From: JAKIYB01 sp964590255
GTDB taxonomy: Bacteria > Armatimonadota > Hebobacteria > CAIYQO01
DNA: 30,124 bases
Direction of reading: 5' to 3'
Assembly (NCBI GenBank): GCA_964590255.1
Contig: CAZPYA010000071.1
Coordinates: forward strand, 1 to 30,124
Shown in pieces: positions 1 through 7,601 of this stretch. How positions within the stretch are numbered: position 1 is the first letter of the stretch; each line of letters opens with the position of its first letter. Both the position numbers and the translations under genes were made by a program. The notes below the pieces were generated by a model that was given only the letters and a program-made list of their open reading frames with translations, searched no databases and had not been told where the DNA came from.

Positions 1-50
1 GCGGCGTGCTGCTGGCGATCAGTCTCAAACGGGGCGACGACGAGGAGTAA
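1..50 (+). CDS. C-terminal end of an unknown protein (partial)
   Basis: The third forward frame is open from the window edge to a TAA at 48-50. It encodes a short hydrophobic stretch (GVLLAISL) followed by a charged tail (KRGDDEE), which looks like the end of a final membrane helix with a short cytoplasmic tail. The gene begins outside the window, so family and function cannot be told. The next gene, at 69-1103, is convergent. Support is limited to the reading frame and the membrane-tail composition. Confidence 0.35.
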   Translation, partial: GVLLAISLKRGDDEE

Positions 51-68
51 CTCGAATCCCACACGAGT

Positions 69-1103
69 TTATGGCGGGGTAATCGTCCCATCCACGTCCC
101 ACAAATCTTCCCAGGTCTGCCCGTCTTTCCAGAGGAACACCTGCCCTTTGATGAGGCGGCAGTTGTGGTCGATGCCGGCGATGGCGGCCATCTCGGCGTC
201 CGTCAACGGAGTGCTCACCGTGCATTGCAGGTTGCTCAGGTATTCGTTGCGGAATACCGAGAAGGGGATGGGCACCTGGCCGCGCTGCACCGCCCACTTC
301 ACGCACACCACCGCCGGGTGCACTTCCAAGCGCCGGGCGATCTCCACGATCACCGGGTCCTGAATATCCACCGTGTCCTGCTCGGTTTTGTCGCGGTCGG
401 GGCGGGTCGGCGAGCCGATGGGACAGAAGCCGATGGGCACGATGCCGGCGTCGGTGACGAACTGAAACAACGCGGGCTGTTGGAAATGCGGATGCTGCTC
501 CATCTCATTGCACGCCGGCTTGATCGTCGCGTCGCGCAGCAGCGGCGTTAATTTCGGCACCGTCATGTTCGAGGTGCCGATATGCCGCACCAGCCCCATC
601 TCAACGAGCTGCTCCATCTGCCGCCAGGTCCGCATGAAGGCGTCGTGGAGATACGGTTTCGCGTCCGGGCTGCGCGAGTCGACGGTGCAGCCGGGCGCGT
701 GGAAGTTCGGGAAGGGCCAGTGGACGAGAAACAGGTCGAGGTAATCGAGGCCGAGATCGCGCAGCGACTGCTGGCAGCTCTCGATCACCCGGTCGTGGCT
801 GTCATTCCACACCTTAGAGGTCACCCACAACTCCTCGCGCGCCACCCCGCCGTCCATCGCGACCTTCAGCGCCTGGCCGATATACGCTTCGTTGCCATAG
901 ATGGACGCGCAGTCGATGTGGCGATACCCCACCGATATGGCGCCCACGACCGCGTGCGCCACCTGCTCGGGGGTGAAGCGGTCCGAGCCGAAGGTGCCCA
1001 ACCCGATAGCGGGAATCTTCGCGCCGGTATGTAGCGTCCGCGCCGGCACCAGCGCCGGGTCGACGCCGTCTTCGGCGATGGTGAAATTGGTGTCGATGGT
1101 CAT
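69..1103 (-). CDS. Aldo/keto reductase family oxidoreductase
   Basis: A 344-residue NAD(P)H-dependent aldo/keto reductase with a TIM-barrel fold; such enzymes reduce aldehydes and ketones, including sugars, in the cytoplasm. The family tetrad is readable: D64 and Y69 in GYRHIDCASIYGNE, K97 in VTSKVW and H128 in LFLVHWPF. The start chosen is the ATG at 1103, preceded by CAGAGG. The frame stays open further upstream, but that part runs into a G-rich intergenic repeat and reads as low-complexity non-family sequence. The UroD-family gene lies upstream on the same strand about 150 bp away, with a repeat between them, so co-transcription is possible but unproven. The physiological substrate cannot be read from the sequence. 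The family call is secure. Confidence 0.93.
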   Translation of the reverse strand: MTIDTNFTIAEDGVDPALVPARTLHTGAKIPAIGLGTFGSDRFTPEQVAHAVVGAISVGYRHIDCASIYGNEAYIGQALKVAMDGGVAREELWVTSKVWNDSHDRVIESCQQSLRDLGLDYLDLFLVHWPFPNFHAPGCTVDSRSPDAKPYLHDAFMRTWRQMEQLVEMGLVRHIGTSNMTVPKLTPLLRDATIKPACNEMEQHPHFQQPALFQFVTDAGIVPIGFCPIGSPTRPDRDKTEQDTVDIQDPVIVEIARRLEVHPAVVCVKWAVQRGQVPIPFSVFRNEYLSNLQCTVSTPLTDAEMAAIAGIDHNCRLIKGQVFLWKDGQTWEDLWDVDGTITPP

Positions 1104-1179
1104 GGGTTTCGCCTCTGGTATGTGATGCGTAAGCACTTCGCGATGGGCGGGGGAAATCCCTGCCGGCGTGCATAATCGT

Positions 1180-1240
1180 TCCCCCTCCCCCTGTGCCTGG
1201 AGCGCAGCGGAAGGCACGGGGGGAGGGGGGCCGAGTAGGC
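1180..1240. repeat. Partial copy of G-tract palindromic repeat
   Basis: A half-size copy of the dispersed G-rich repeat: C-tracts, then GTGCC, GGAGCGCAGCGGAAGGCAC, then a long G-tract arm ending in CCGAGTAGGC. The right arm matches those at 2551-2694 and 21044-21193, but the long left C-rich arm is missing. It lies between the UroD-family gene and the aldo/keto reductase gene. Confidence 0.75.
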
Positions 1241-1253
1241 GTACCGGTGCTGT

Positions 1254-2324
1254 TTACAGCCGAATCCCCCGCACCTGCTCCAGGTACCACTGGTAATCCG
1301 CCAGCGCCACGCCGGGGGTGATGAGGTGGTCGGGGAGGAGGAGGAAGCCGCCTTCTTTCATGAGGGGCATCAGCCGGTCGAGTTCGGCGGTTACGGCGGC
1401 GCGGCTCACTTCCAGGGTGAGCTTGTCGAAATTGCCGATGACGCGTAGCTCTTTGCCGTATCGCGTGCGGTAGTCGCGGGCGTCGCCTTTCCAGGTGCCC
1501 ACCTCGATGGGGAACTGCACGTTGACGCCGGCGTCCAGCCAGTGGCCGACGAGTTGTTCTACGTCGCCGTCCGAGTCGATCCCGAGCAGCTTCACGCCGT
1601 ATTCGTCCAGCTTGTTGCGAATTTTGCGGTAGCCGGGGGCCACGCACTCGACGAAGATGTCCGGGCTTACCAGTGGGCCACTGCGGCCGCAGATGTCTTC
1701 CCAGCCGTGGGCGTAGTCGACGCCGCTCTTCACCTTCGGCAGCACCTGGTCGATGGCCCAGCAGGTGAGGTCGGCCAGCGTCATCACCATGTCGGCGTAG
1801 ACGTCGCGGTCGTCATACATCAGGTAGGACATGTTTTCCACGCCCATCCAGTTGCGAATCCACCCCATCATCGAGGCGATTTCGAACTGCACCGGCAGGC
1901 CGCTGGCCTCGGCGCTGGCAATGCGCGCGTCGATGTCGGCGGGGATGCGCGCCGGGTCGGGCTGCAGGCGCTTTTTGTATTCGTCCCAGTTGCTGGCGTC
2001 CTTCAGCGTGAAGTCGATGTAGTGCGGGATGCAGCTTTTGTGCTTCCAGTCCTGGCACACCACGCCGTCGCCGCCGCGGAAGATGCGGTACTCCGGCGTA
2101 TCCTCTAGCACCTCTTCCTCGAAGGCGGGGAAAAGGTTCAGATTCGTATACAGCCCGGCCCACAGTGGCTGGGTGTGGAAAAACTCGTGCGGATTCGCGT
2201 CGCGCGGCAGGCCCTCGCCGTACCAGCGCTCCATCGTCTCCGCCCAGCCGGTCCAGTGCAGCACCGGCATGCGGTCGAAGTCGCCGTAATGCATGATTTG
2301 CGTGAAAAGCTCGCGGTAGGTCAT
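1254..2324 (-). CDS. Uroporphyrinogen decarboxylase (UroD) family protein
   Basis: A 356-residue protein of the UroD/corrinoid-methyltransferase superfamily, TIM-barrel proteins that include haem-pathway UroD and the MtaA/MtbA-type methylcobamide:CoM methyltransferases. The C-terminal half (VKLLGIDSDGD, then GVNVQFPIEVGTW, then VIGNFDKLTL) follows the superfamily layout. The HxCG-type zinc site of corrinoid methyltransferases is not apparent: the matching position reads DSDGD at 250-254. It is therefore unlikely to be a classical MtaA-type enzyme, and there is no reason to call it HemE. The start at 2324 is preceded by GAGGAG with good spacing; the open frame upstream has no family similarity. 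Such UroD paralogues are common in Armatimonadota, Planctomycetota and Lentisphaerota, usually with unknown substrate. Confidence 0.85.
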   Translation of the reverse strand: MTYRELFTQIMHYGDFDRMPVLHWTGWAETMERWYGEGLPRDANPHEFFHTQPLWAGLYTNLNLFPAFEEEVLEDTPEYRIFRGGDGVVCQDWKHKSCIPHYIDFTLKDASNWDEYKKRLQPDPARIPADIDARIASAEASGLPVQFEIASMMGWIRNWMGVENMSYLMYDDRDVYADMVMTLADLTCWAIDQVLPKVKSGVDYAHGWEDICGRSGPLVSPDIFVECVAPGYRKIRNKLDEYGVKLLGIDSDGDVEQLVGHWLDAGVNVQFPIEVGTWKGDARDYRTRYGKELRVIGNFDKLTLEVSRAAVTAELDRLMPLMKEGGFLLLPDHLITPGVALADYQWYLEQVRGIRL

Positions 2325-2458
2325 TGACGGATATCTCCTCGTGAGCCGGCACTGTCGGCGCGGCCTCCCTCGGAATTCGGCGCCGAGGGGGCGTGTCCTG
2401 CCGGGGGAGATAAAATCGTGGTTGTCGACCATGCTGCACGCCATTATGGATAGTCACT

Positions 2459-2525
2459 GTCTGGAACTAGAACATCCCGAAGTAATCGGGAAGAGCGAGA
2501 GCCCGGCCGACCATAGGAAGGCTTC
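2459..2525. repeat. Dispersed intergenic repeat, copy 1
   Basis: Begins GTCTGGAAC and ends GAGCCCGGCCGA, a 5-bp variable spacer, then GGAAGGCTTC. The same two blocks recur in the same order at 9938-9980. This copy has about 25 additional bases in the middle, including a small hairpin CCCGA/TCGGG. It sits in the 389-bp gap between the UroD-family and bactofilin-like genes. Confidence 0.6.
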
Positions 2526-2550
2526 ACATTGCATAAGTCATTGCCGGAGT

Positions 2551-2694
2551 GCCTACTCGGCCCCCCTCCCCGGCCCTCCCCCCGTGCCTTTCGCTGCGCT
2601 CCATGCACAGGGGAAGGGAGCGAACTATATATACCCTCTCCCCCTGTGCACGTGAGGGCACGGGGGGAGGGTCGGGGAGGGGGGCCGAGTAGGC
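2551..2694. repeat. G-tract palindromic repeat (complete copy)
   Basis: A 144-bp imperfect palindrome. The left arm begins GCCTACTCGGCCCCCCTCCC and the right arm ends in its reverse complement, CCGAGTAGGC. The A/T-rich centre contains ACTATATATACC. Weaker symmetry continues outward (GCATAA on the left, TTATGC on the right), so the right flank reaches the TAA stop of the neighbouring gene at 2714. The arms contain four runs of three or more G with 1-2 base loops, a G-quadruplex-type pattern on both strands. Confidence 0.85.
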
Positions 2695-2713
2695 ACTCTG
2701 GTATCGATGCCTG

Positions 2714-3829
2714 TTATGCCCTATCCTCGCCGCCCAGATTCTCGTCCATCGCCACCGGCCCCGGGGGTTCCGGGCGGTGGAAGAGTGGGCGGGCGGTGCG
2801 GGCCTGCAGGGTGAGGGCGAGGGTGCCCAGGCCGTAGAGCAGCGCGAGCAGGCCAACGAGGTCGCCGAGGATGGGGATGAGGCGCACGAGGAAATAGATG
2901 CCCACGCCGATCAGGAGCATCGGGTAGAGACTGCCGGTGCGACGCCACACCCACGCGCCGATGCGCACCACCGCGAAGACCGGAGCGACGAGAAGCGCGA
3001 CGAGATAGAGGAGGAAGAGCAACAGCGACAGCGGCGGCACGATGAGCAGGATGAGCATGACCAGCGGGGTGAGCAGCAACACGATGAGCCCGGCCAGCAG
3101 CGTCGCCCACGGGTGCTCGGCGATCATGGTGATAGCCTCGCGGGTGAAGCGCGGCACGGCGGCGACGGTGACCAGACCGAGGATGAGCAGGCCGATGGCG
3201 GAGAGCAGGCGCCAGATAAACAGACCGGCAAGGCCCTTTTTCCCGTCTTGCTTGCTCACCGGCTCGGAGAGATTGGTGGTGCCGCCGATGGTGGCGCCAG
3301 GGTCGATCTTCGGCGAGGGGGCCTGACCGGTGAGGTTGCCGCCAATGCGCGCGGTCTTCTCGACGGTGAGGCTGCCCGCGCTGACCAGCACGTTGCGCAC
3401 CACCGTGCCTGCCAGCACCAGTTGCCCGCCGTTCAGCACGGCGTCGCGTGCCACGCGGGTGTCGGCGCCGGCGGTGATGTTGCCGCCCGCCATCACCAGG
3501 TTGCGCCCGATGGTGCTGTTGAGGTCGAGAGTGCCGCCGGCGGCGTAGACGGTGCCGGCCACCGGACCATGCACGATGACAGTACCGCCGGCGACGATAA
3601 GGTTGCGCTGCACCGCGCCGTTCACCGTGACGGTGCCGCCCGCCACCACCAGGTCGCCGTCGATGGCGCCCTCCACGCGGACGGTGCCGCCGGCCACCAG
3701 CACGTCGTCGGCGATGGTCTCGCCGGCAGCGATGGTGACGGTGTCGCCCTGGCGCATCACCAGCGCCCAGCCCGGCGCCAGCAACAATGTCAGCAGTCCG
3801 ATGATCCACACGCGCATGCGAAGATGCAT
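2714..3829 (-). CDS. Bactofilin-like polymer-forming membrane protein
   Basis: A 371-residue protein in three parts. Residues 1-22 form a signal peptide or membrane anchor. Residues about 28-185 are glycine/valine-rich beta-helix repeats (VAGGTVRVEGAIDGDLVV, VAGGTVTVNGAV and so on), typical of bactofilin/polymer-forming cytoskeletal domains. Residues about 203-345 hold several strongly hydrophobic membrane segments, followed by a Pro-rich acidic tail. Canonical bactofilins are short, soluble and cytoplasmic. Here the beta-helix follows a signal sequence and precedes a membrane domain, so it probably lies outside the cytoplasmic membrane. The start at 3829 is preceded by AAAGGGGGACGAT. The role, perhaps envelope-associated scaffolding, is inferred from fold only. 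Confidence 0.8.
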   Translation of the reverse strand: MHLRMRVWIIGLLTLLLAPGWALVMRQGDTVTIAAGETIADDVLVAGGTVRVEGAIDGDLVVAGGTVTVNGAVQRNLIVAGGTVIVHGPVAGTVYAAGGTLDLNSTIGRNLVMAGGNITAGADTRVARDAVLNGGQLVLAGTVVRNVLVSAGSLTVEKTARIGGNLTGQAPSPKIDPGATIGGTTNLSEPVSKQDGKKGLAGLFIWRLLSAIGLLILGLVTVAAVPRFTREAITMIAEHPWATLLAGLIVLLLTPLVMLILLIVPPLSLLLFLLYLVALLVAPVFAVVRIGAWVWRRTGSLYPMLLIGVGIYFLVRLIPILGDLVGLLALLYGLGTLALTLQARTARPLFHRPEPPGPVAMDENLGGEDRA

Positions 3830-4199
3830 ATCGTCCCCCTTTACCACTCTCAGTTTCCCGCATGGGCGTAATAAGGGTGGACGAATATGCGGCATGGTTG
3901 GCGGGGAATGGAACGGATTCTGCACGGTGACTATTCACCGTTCCCCGGCGGTTTCATCGCGTTATCCGGTCAGCCAGCGCCGGCCGACTTTGTCTCTCAT
4001 CCCCGGGTAGATGCTTATTGACAACTTGCTGCCGCGTTGCCCAGCATGCGGTCTCTTAGCCTGACCCGTCGCGTCCCTGCAGAGGGACGCCCGGCCGTAC
4101 GGCCCGGCAGGTGGGGATTTCAATCCCCGCGTGCGAAAAGTAAAGCGGCAACAATCTGGCAGAGAGCATCAATGCCCGCTGCCCAAAATTGGTCGCCCG
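3830..4199. other. 370-bp intergenic region
   Basis: Lies between the acyl-CoA synthetase 3' end and the bactofilin-like gene start, both on the minus strand. The part nearest 3830 should hold the promoter of the bactofilin-like gene, but no clear sigma-70 boxes were found. The part nearest 4199 carries the hairpin cluster annotated separately. No convincing gene is present. Confidence 0.6.
4069..4130. repeat. Cluster of three consecutive hairpins
   Basis: Three palindromes in series: GCGTCCCT/AGGGACGC with a 4-base loop (4071-4090); the perfect 12-mer GGCCGTACGGCC (4093-4104); and GGGGATT/AATCCCC (4113-4128). It lies just beyond the 3' end of the acyl-CoA synthetase gene and could slow or end transcription, although no T-run follows on either strand. 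It may be a REP-like dispersed element; the window has one copy only. Confidence 0.7.
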
Positions 4200-5720
4200 T
4201 CATTCCCCGCGGCGTTGCGCCACGTCAGCGCTGATGATATGGCGCATCACTTTGCCGAGGGCGTTTTTCGGCAGCTCGGTGCGGATATCGATGCCGCGCG
4301 GCACCTTGAAGTCGGCCATGCGCTCGCGGCAGAAGGCCTGCAAGGCGCGCGGCAGCACGTCGGCATCGGGGCGCAGCACCACGGCGGCCCACACCGCCTC
4401 GCCGCGGGTGGGGTCGGGCACGCCGAAGGCGGCGGCTTCCAGCACGGCGGGGTGCTCCACCAGCACCCGCTCCACTTCGCCGGGGTAGACGTTCAGCCCG
4501 CCGACGATGATCATCTCCTTCTTGCGCCCGGCGATGTAGAGATAGCCGTCCTCGTCGGCGCGGGCCAGGTCGCCGGTGAACAGCCAGGCGCTACGTAGCA
4601 CCGCCTTCGTCTCATCCGGGCGGTTCAGGTAGCCTTTCATCACGTTGGCGCCGCGGATGGCCAACTCACCGACGGTGCCGGTGGGCACACCGCGGCCTCG
4701 GTCGTCGACGATTTTTACCTCCACCCCGGGCAGCGGCAGCCCGATGCTGCCGGGCTTGCGCGTGCCATAGGGTGGGTTCACCGTCACCACCGGCGCGGCT
4801 TCCGTCAGGCCGTACCCCTCGATGAGCGACACCTGGAAGGCCGCCTCGAAGGCGCTCCACACCTCCGGCGGCAACGGCGCGCCGCCGCTGACGCACACGC
4901 GCAGCGCGTCCAGCCGTGGGCGCTGCTCGGGCGGCACCTGCAGCATGAGGCCGAACATGCTGGGCACTCCGCCAAAGAGCGTCGCGCCGGATTCCTCGAG
5001 CATTTGTAACATGCTGGAGGGCAGGAAGCGCTCGACAAGCTGCATGCGCGACCCGCCGCGCAGCGGCAGCAGCAGAAAGACCATCGCCGCGAAGGCGTGG
5101 AAGAGCGGCAGCGCGGAAACCAGCACGTCGGCCGTCGAGACGTCGAAGATCGCCTGGCAGGACTCGGCGTTGGCCAGCAGATTCTGGTGGGTAAGCATCG
5201 CCCCCTTCGGTCGCCCGGTGGTACCTGAGGTGTAGAGGATCACCGCCACTTCGCGCTCGGAGACGGCGACATGGCGCGGGGGCTTGTGCGCGACCAGCGC
5301 GCCGAAATCGATTTCGCCGCCGGCCACGGCCTCGCCCGCCATCACCACGTGCTTCAGCTCGGGCAGGTGCGGGCGCAGCACCTCGACCAGCGGGCGGAAA
5401 GGTTCGGCGGTCACCAATACCTCGGCGCCGGCATCTTGCAGAATGTAGCGCACCTCGTCGGGCCGGTAAAGCGGATTGATGGGAATGACGGTGCCGCCGA
5501 TGCGGCTGGCGCCCAGGTAGGTGATGATGAACTGCGGGCAGTTGGGCAGCAGCAGGCCGATGCGCGGACGCCGACGCAGCCCCAGCGACGCCATTCCGCC
5601 GGCGAAGCCTTCGACCGCCGCCAGCAGCGCGCCGTAGCTGGTGGTCTGCTCGCGGAAGGTGACCGCCGGAGCCATGGGCCACATCGCCGCGGCGCGCGCC
5701 AGCAAATCGAAAATGGTCAT
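4200..5720 (-). CDS. AMP-forming acyl-CoA synthetase (long-chain fatty-acid--CoA ligase type)
   Basis: A complete 506-residue ANL-superfamily adenylating enzyme that activates a carboxylic acid with ATP and joins it to CoA. The core motifs are all present: the P-loop YTSGTTGRPKG at 163-173, YGLTEAAP at 303-310, TGDLA at 382-386, the hinge region GRKKEMIIVGG near 398-408, and the catalytic lysine K490 in PKNALGK. Length and motif variants fit medium/long-chain fatty acyl-CoA ligases, but chain length cannot be decided from the sequence. The ATG at 5720 gives the normal N-terminus. It diverges from the aldolase gene across about 230 bp and has no beta-oxidation genes beside it. Confidence 0.93.
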   Translation of the reverse strand: MTIFDLLARAAAMWPMAPAVTFREQTTSYGALLAAVEGFAGGMASLGLRRRPRIGLLLPNCPQFIITYLGASRIGGTVIPINPLYRPDEVRYILQDAGAEVLVTAEPFRPLVEVLRPHLPELKHVVMAGEAVAGGEIDFGALVAHKPPRHVAVSEREVAVILYTSGTTGRPKGAMLTHQNLLANAESCQAIFDVSTADVLVSALPLFHAFAAMVFLLLPLRGGSRMQLVERFLPSSMLQMLEESGATLFGGVPSMFGLMLQVPPEQRPRLDALRVCVSGGAPLPPEVWSAFEAAFQVSLIEGYGLTEAAPVVTVNPPYGTRKPGSIGLPLPGVEVKIVDDRGRGVPTGTVGELAIRGANVMKGYLNRPDETKAVLRSAWLFTGDLARADEDGYLYIAGRKKEMIIVGGLNVYPGEVERVLVEHPAVLEAAAFGVPDPTRGEAVWAAVVLRPDADVLPRALQAFCRERMADFKVPRGIDIRTELPKNALGKVMRHIISADVAQRRGE

Positions 5721-5872
5721 TATGCCGCCCTCACTTCAAAGTAAGTTGACCGATTGCTTCGATATTCCCGGCGGGAGTTCCTTCTATGCGGCAGAGACGG
5801 CACACCTGCGGGGTCACGGCCGGTTTTACCGCATTTTGACGCGCAGTGTGCGGCCTGACGCATCGGCCGGCA

Positions 5873-5901
5873 TTGACTTTTTTCGGCTTCTCCGGCAAAA
5901 T
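5873..5901 (+). promoter_or_regulatory. Sigma-70-type promoter of the aldolase gene
   Basis: TTGACT (5873-5878, 5/6 to consensus), a 17-bp spacer and CAAAAT (5896-5901, 4/6). The predicted transcription start is about 5908, giving a 45-nt leader to the GTG start at 5953. Confidence 0.6.
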
Positions 5902-5952
5902 GAAGGTTCCAACAGATTACTTAATCGTCAGTAATACGCCCGGAGGTTCATC

Positions 5953-6960
5953 GTGCCACAGGAACATATCAAGGATCAGCTCGCACAAGGCACCTGGCTG
6001 ACCTATCGCCCGGAAATCAAGATCATGGACTGCACCGTCCGCGACGGCGGGCTGATCAACAGCCACCAGTTCGACGACGGCTTCGTCAGCGCGGTCTACC
6101 AAACCTGCGTGGCGGCGGGCATCGACGCGATGGAGTTCGGCTACAAGGCCGACAAAAAGATCGTCGTGCCGGGTAAAAACGGGCCGTGGAAGTTCTGCGA
6201 TGAAGACACGCTGCGCCGCATCGTCGACGACAACCCCACCGAGCTGAAGATCTCGGTGATGGCGGACGCCGAGCGCACCGATTACCACACCGATATCGTG
6301 CCGAAAGAGCAGAGCGTCATCGACATCGTGCGCGTGGCCTGCTACATTCACCAGATTCCTACCGCGCTGAACATGATCAAGGACGCCGCCGACAAAGGCT
6401 ACCGCGTCTGCGCCAACCTCATGGCCATCTCCGCCATCCAGGAGCGCGAGCTGGAGGAGGCGCTGGCCATCCTCGCCGAAGCGCCCATCTGCGCGCTCTT
6501 CATCGTGGACAGCTTCGGTTCCTACTACTCCGAGCAGATTCGCGACATCACCCACATGTTCATGAAGGCAGTGGAAGGCAAAGGCATCGAGGTGGGCATC
6601 CACGCGCACAACAATCAGATGCTGGCCTACGCCAACACGCTGGAGGCGCTCATCATCGGCGCCAACCGGCTGGACGCCACCATCAACGGCATGGGCCGCG
6701 GCGCCGGCAACTGCCCGCTGGAACTGCTGCTCGGCTTCCTGAAAAACCCGAAATTCCAGCTCCGCCCGGTGCTGGAATGCATCCGCGACCACTTCGTGCC
6801 GCTGGAAAAATCCGGACAGATGGAATGGGGCTACCGCATCCCCTACATGATCACCGGCCAGATGAACCTCCACCCCCGCGCCGCCATCGCCGCCCGCGAA
6901 GGCAGCAACCCGGACGACTACGTGACTTTCTACGACCAGGTGATCGAAGAAGAGTCATAA
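5953..6960 (+). CDS. HMGL-like (DRE-TIM metallolyase) aldolase family protein
   Basis: A 335-residue TIM-barrel protein of the HMG-CoA lyase/4-hydroxy-2-oxovalerate aldolase/isopropylmalate synthase superfamily. The family signature DCTVRDGG (residues 26-33) supplies a metal-binding Asp and the catalytic Arg. HAHN (217-220) supplies the two metal-ligand histidines, and the glycine-rich NGMGRGAGN loop follows. It lacks the C-terminal communication or regulatory domain of many relatives, so a carbon-carbon lyase or aldolase acting on a 2-oxo acid is the best reading; the exact substrate is unknown. The start is GTG at 5953, with GGAGG at 5942-5946 six bases upstream. A terminator follows at 7012, so it is probably transcribed alone. 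Confidence 0.85.
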   Translation: MPQEHIKDQLAQGTWLTYRPEIKIMDCTVRDGGLINSHQFDDGFVSAVYQTCVAAGIDAMEFGYKADKKIVVPGKNGPWKFCDEDTLRRIVDDNPTELKISVMADAERTDYHTDIVPKEQSVIDIVRVACYIHQIPTALNMIKDAADKGYRVCANLMAISAIQERELEEALAILAEAPICALFIVDSFGSYYSEQIRDITHMFMKAVEGKGIEVGIHAHNNQMLAYANTLEALIIGANRLDATINGMGRGAGNCPLELLLGFLKNPKFQLRPVLECIRDHFVPLEKSGQMEWGYRIPYMITGQMNLHPRAAIAAREGSNPDDYVTFYDQVIEEES

Positions 6961-7011
6961 GAGAATGCACAATGCAGAATTGAGAATAGTGAATGCAGAA
7001 TGGTAATTGGC

Positions 7012-7044
7012 GGCCCTGTCAGCGATGGCGGGGCTGTTCTTTTT
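7012..7044 (+). terminator. Rho-independent terminator of the aldolase gene
   Basis: The stem GGCCCTGTC/GGCGGGGCT forms 9 bp (three G-U pairs) around the 6-base loop AGCGAT and is followed by GTTCTTTTT. It begins 51 bp past the TAA at 6958-6960. Confidence 0.7.
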
Positions 7045-7077
7045 AGTGGAAATCCCATTCCTTCTCTGCCCATTCCC

Positions 7078-7140
7078 TAGCCCACGGCATCGCCGTGGGA
7101 ACCGGGGCATGCATTTATCCCACGCCCTGTAAGGGCAGCA
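7078..7140. repeat. REP-like double hairpin
   Basis: Contains the perfect 8-bp stem CCCACGGC/GCCGTGGG with loop ATC (7081-7099) and the short palindrome GCCCTGTAAGGGC further on. The arrangement resembles REP-type palindromic elements. Only one copy lies in the window, at the convergent junction between the aldolase and DUF4375 genes. Confidence 0.5.
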
Positions 7141-7153
7141 TTCCTACAATCAC

Positions 7154-7600
7154 TCACACATGAAACGCGGATTGATGCCGAAGGCAATAATCCATTAGCC
7201 TCGTATAGTTCTCGTCATCACCGCAGATACAGTCCAGGTCATCAAAGACATGCCGGTCATCCCTGCTGTTCGCGTCCATGTATTCCTGTCGCAGCTCGCA
7301 ATGGAAGTGGGGTTCTGCAAACGGGAAACGAGCGACTGCCTGTTCCAAAGCTTGAGCCGCATCCTCGGCACCAATCCGGCGATATGCATCAATGAATACC
7401 GTGTATGGCGGATTATGTGGAAAGTCGCTCTCGAAGAAGTACTGGAACCCGCCGTTATCGATGATGCCTTGCGCACTTATGACGGCCAGGAGGGTCTGCA
7501 GCGGTTCCGCAAGCTGGGTAATATCATGATCGACGCGCACGAGTTGCGCTTGTGCGAATTTCGCGCAGGCTTCGAAGACGGCGTTGCGATCATCCATCAT
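7154..7600 (-). CDS. DUF4375 domain-containing protein
   Basis: A 148-residue soluble protein. The central stretch (AQGIIDNGGFQYFFES, then a variable loop, then AYRRIGAEDAAQALEQAV) matches my recollection of DUF4375, a family of unknown function with a conserved NGGF core and an AY-RIGA helix. The C-terminus is acidic (DDLDCICGDDENY). The preferred start is the ATG at 7600, with GAGGAT upstream and one base after the stop of the glycyl radical enzyme gene. A TTG at 7627 with GGAGGAG upstream is an alternative that would overlap that gene. The tight junction implies co-transcription and perhaps translational coupling with the glycyl radical enzyme, but no functional link is known. Confidence 0.75.
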   Translation of the reverse strand: MMDDRNAVFEACAKFAQAQLVRVDHDITQLAEPLQTLLAVISAQGIIDNGGFQYFFESDFPHNPPYTVFIDAYRRIGAEDAAQALEQAVARFPFAEPHFHCELRQEYMDANSRDDRHVFDDLDCICGDDENYTRLMDYCLRHQSAFHV

Positions 7601-7601
7601 G

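Noticed and set aside
4069..4130. CRISPR array
   Set aside because: Only one repeat-like unit, no regular spacing and no cas gene in the window.
5917..6873. Long minus-strand frame opposite the aldolase gene
   Set aside because: Antisense shadow of a GC-rich gene; His/Val/Asp-rich nonsense composition and no ribosome-binding site.
6964..7003. Short repeated AATGCAGAAT motifs after the aldolase gene
   Set aside because: Only imperfect copies of a 10-mer in 40 bases; too little to call a defined repeat element.
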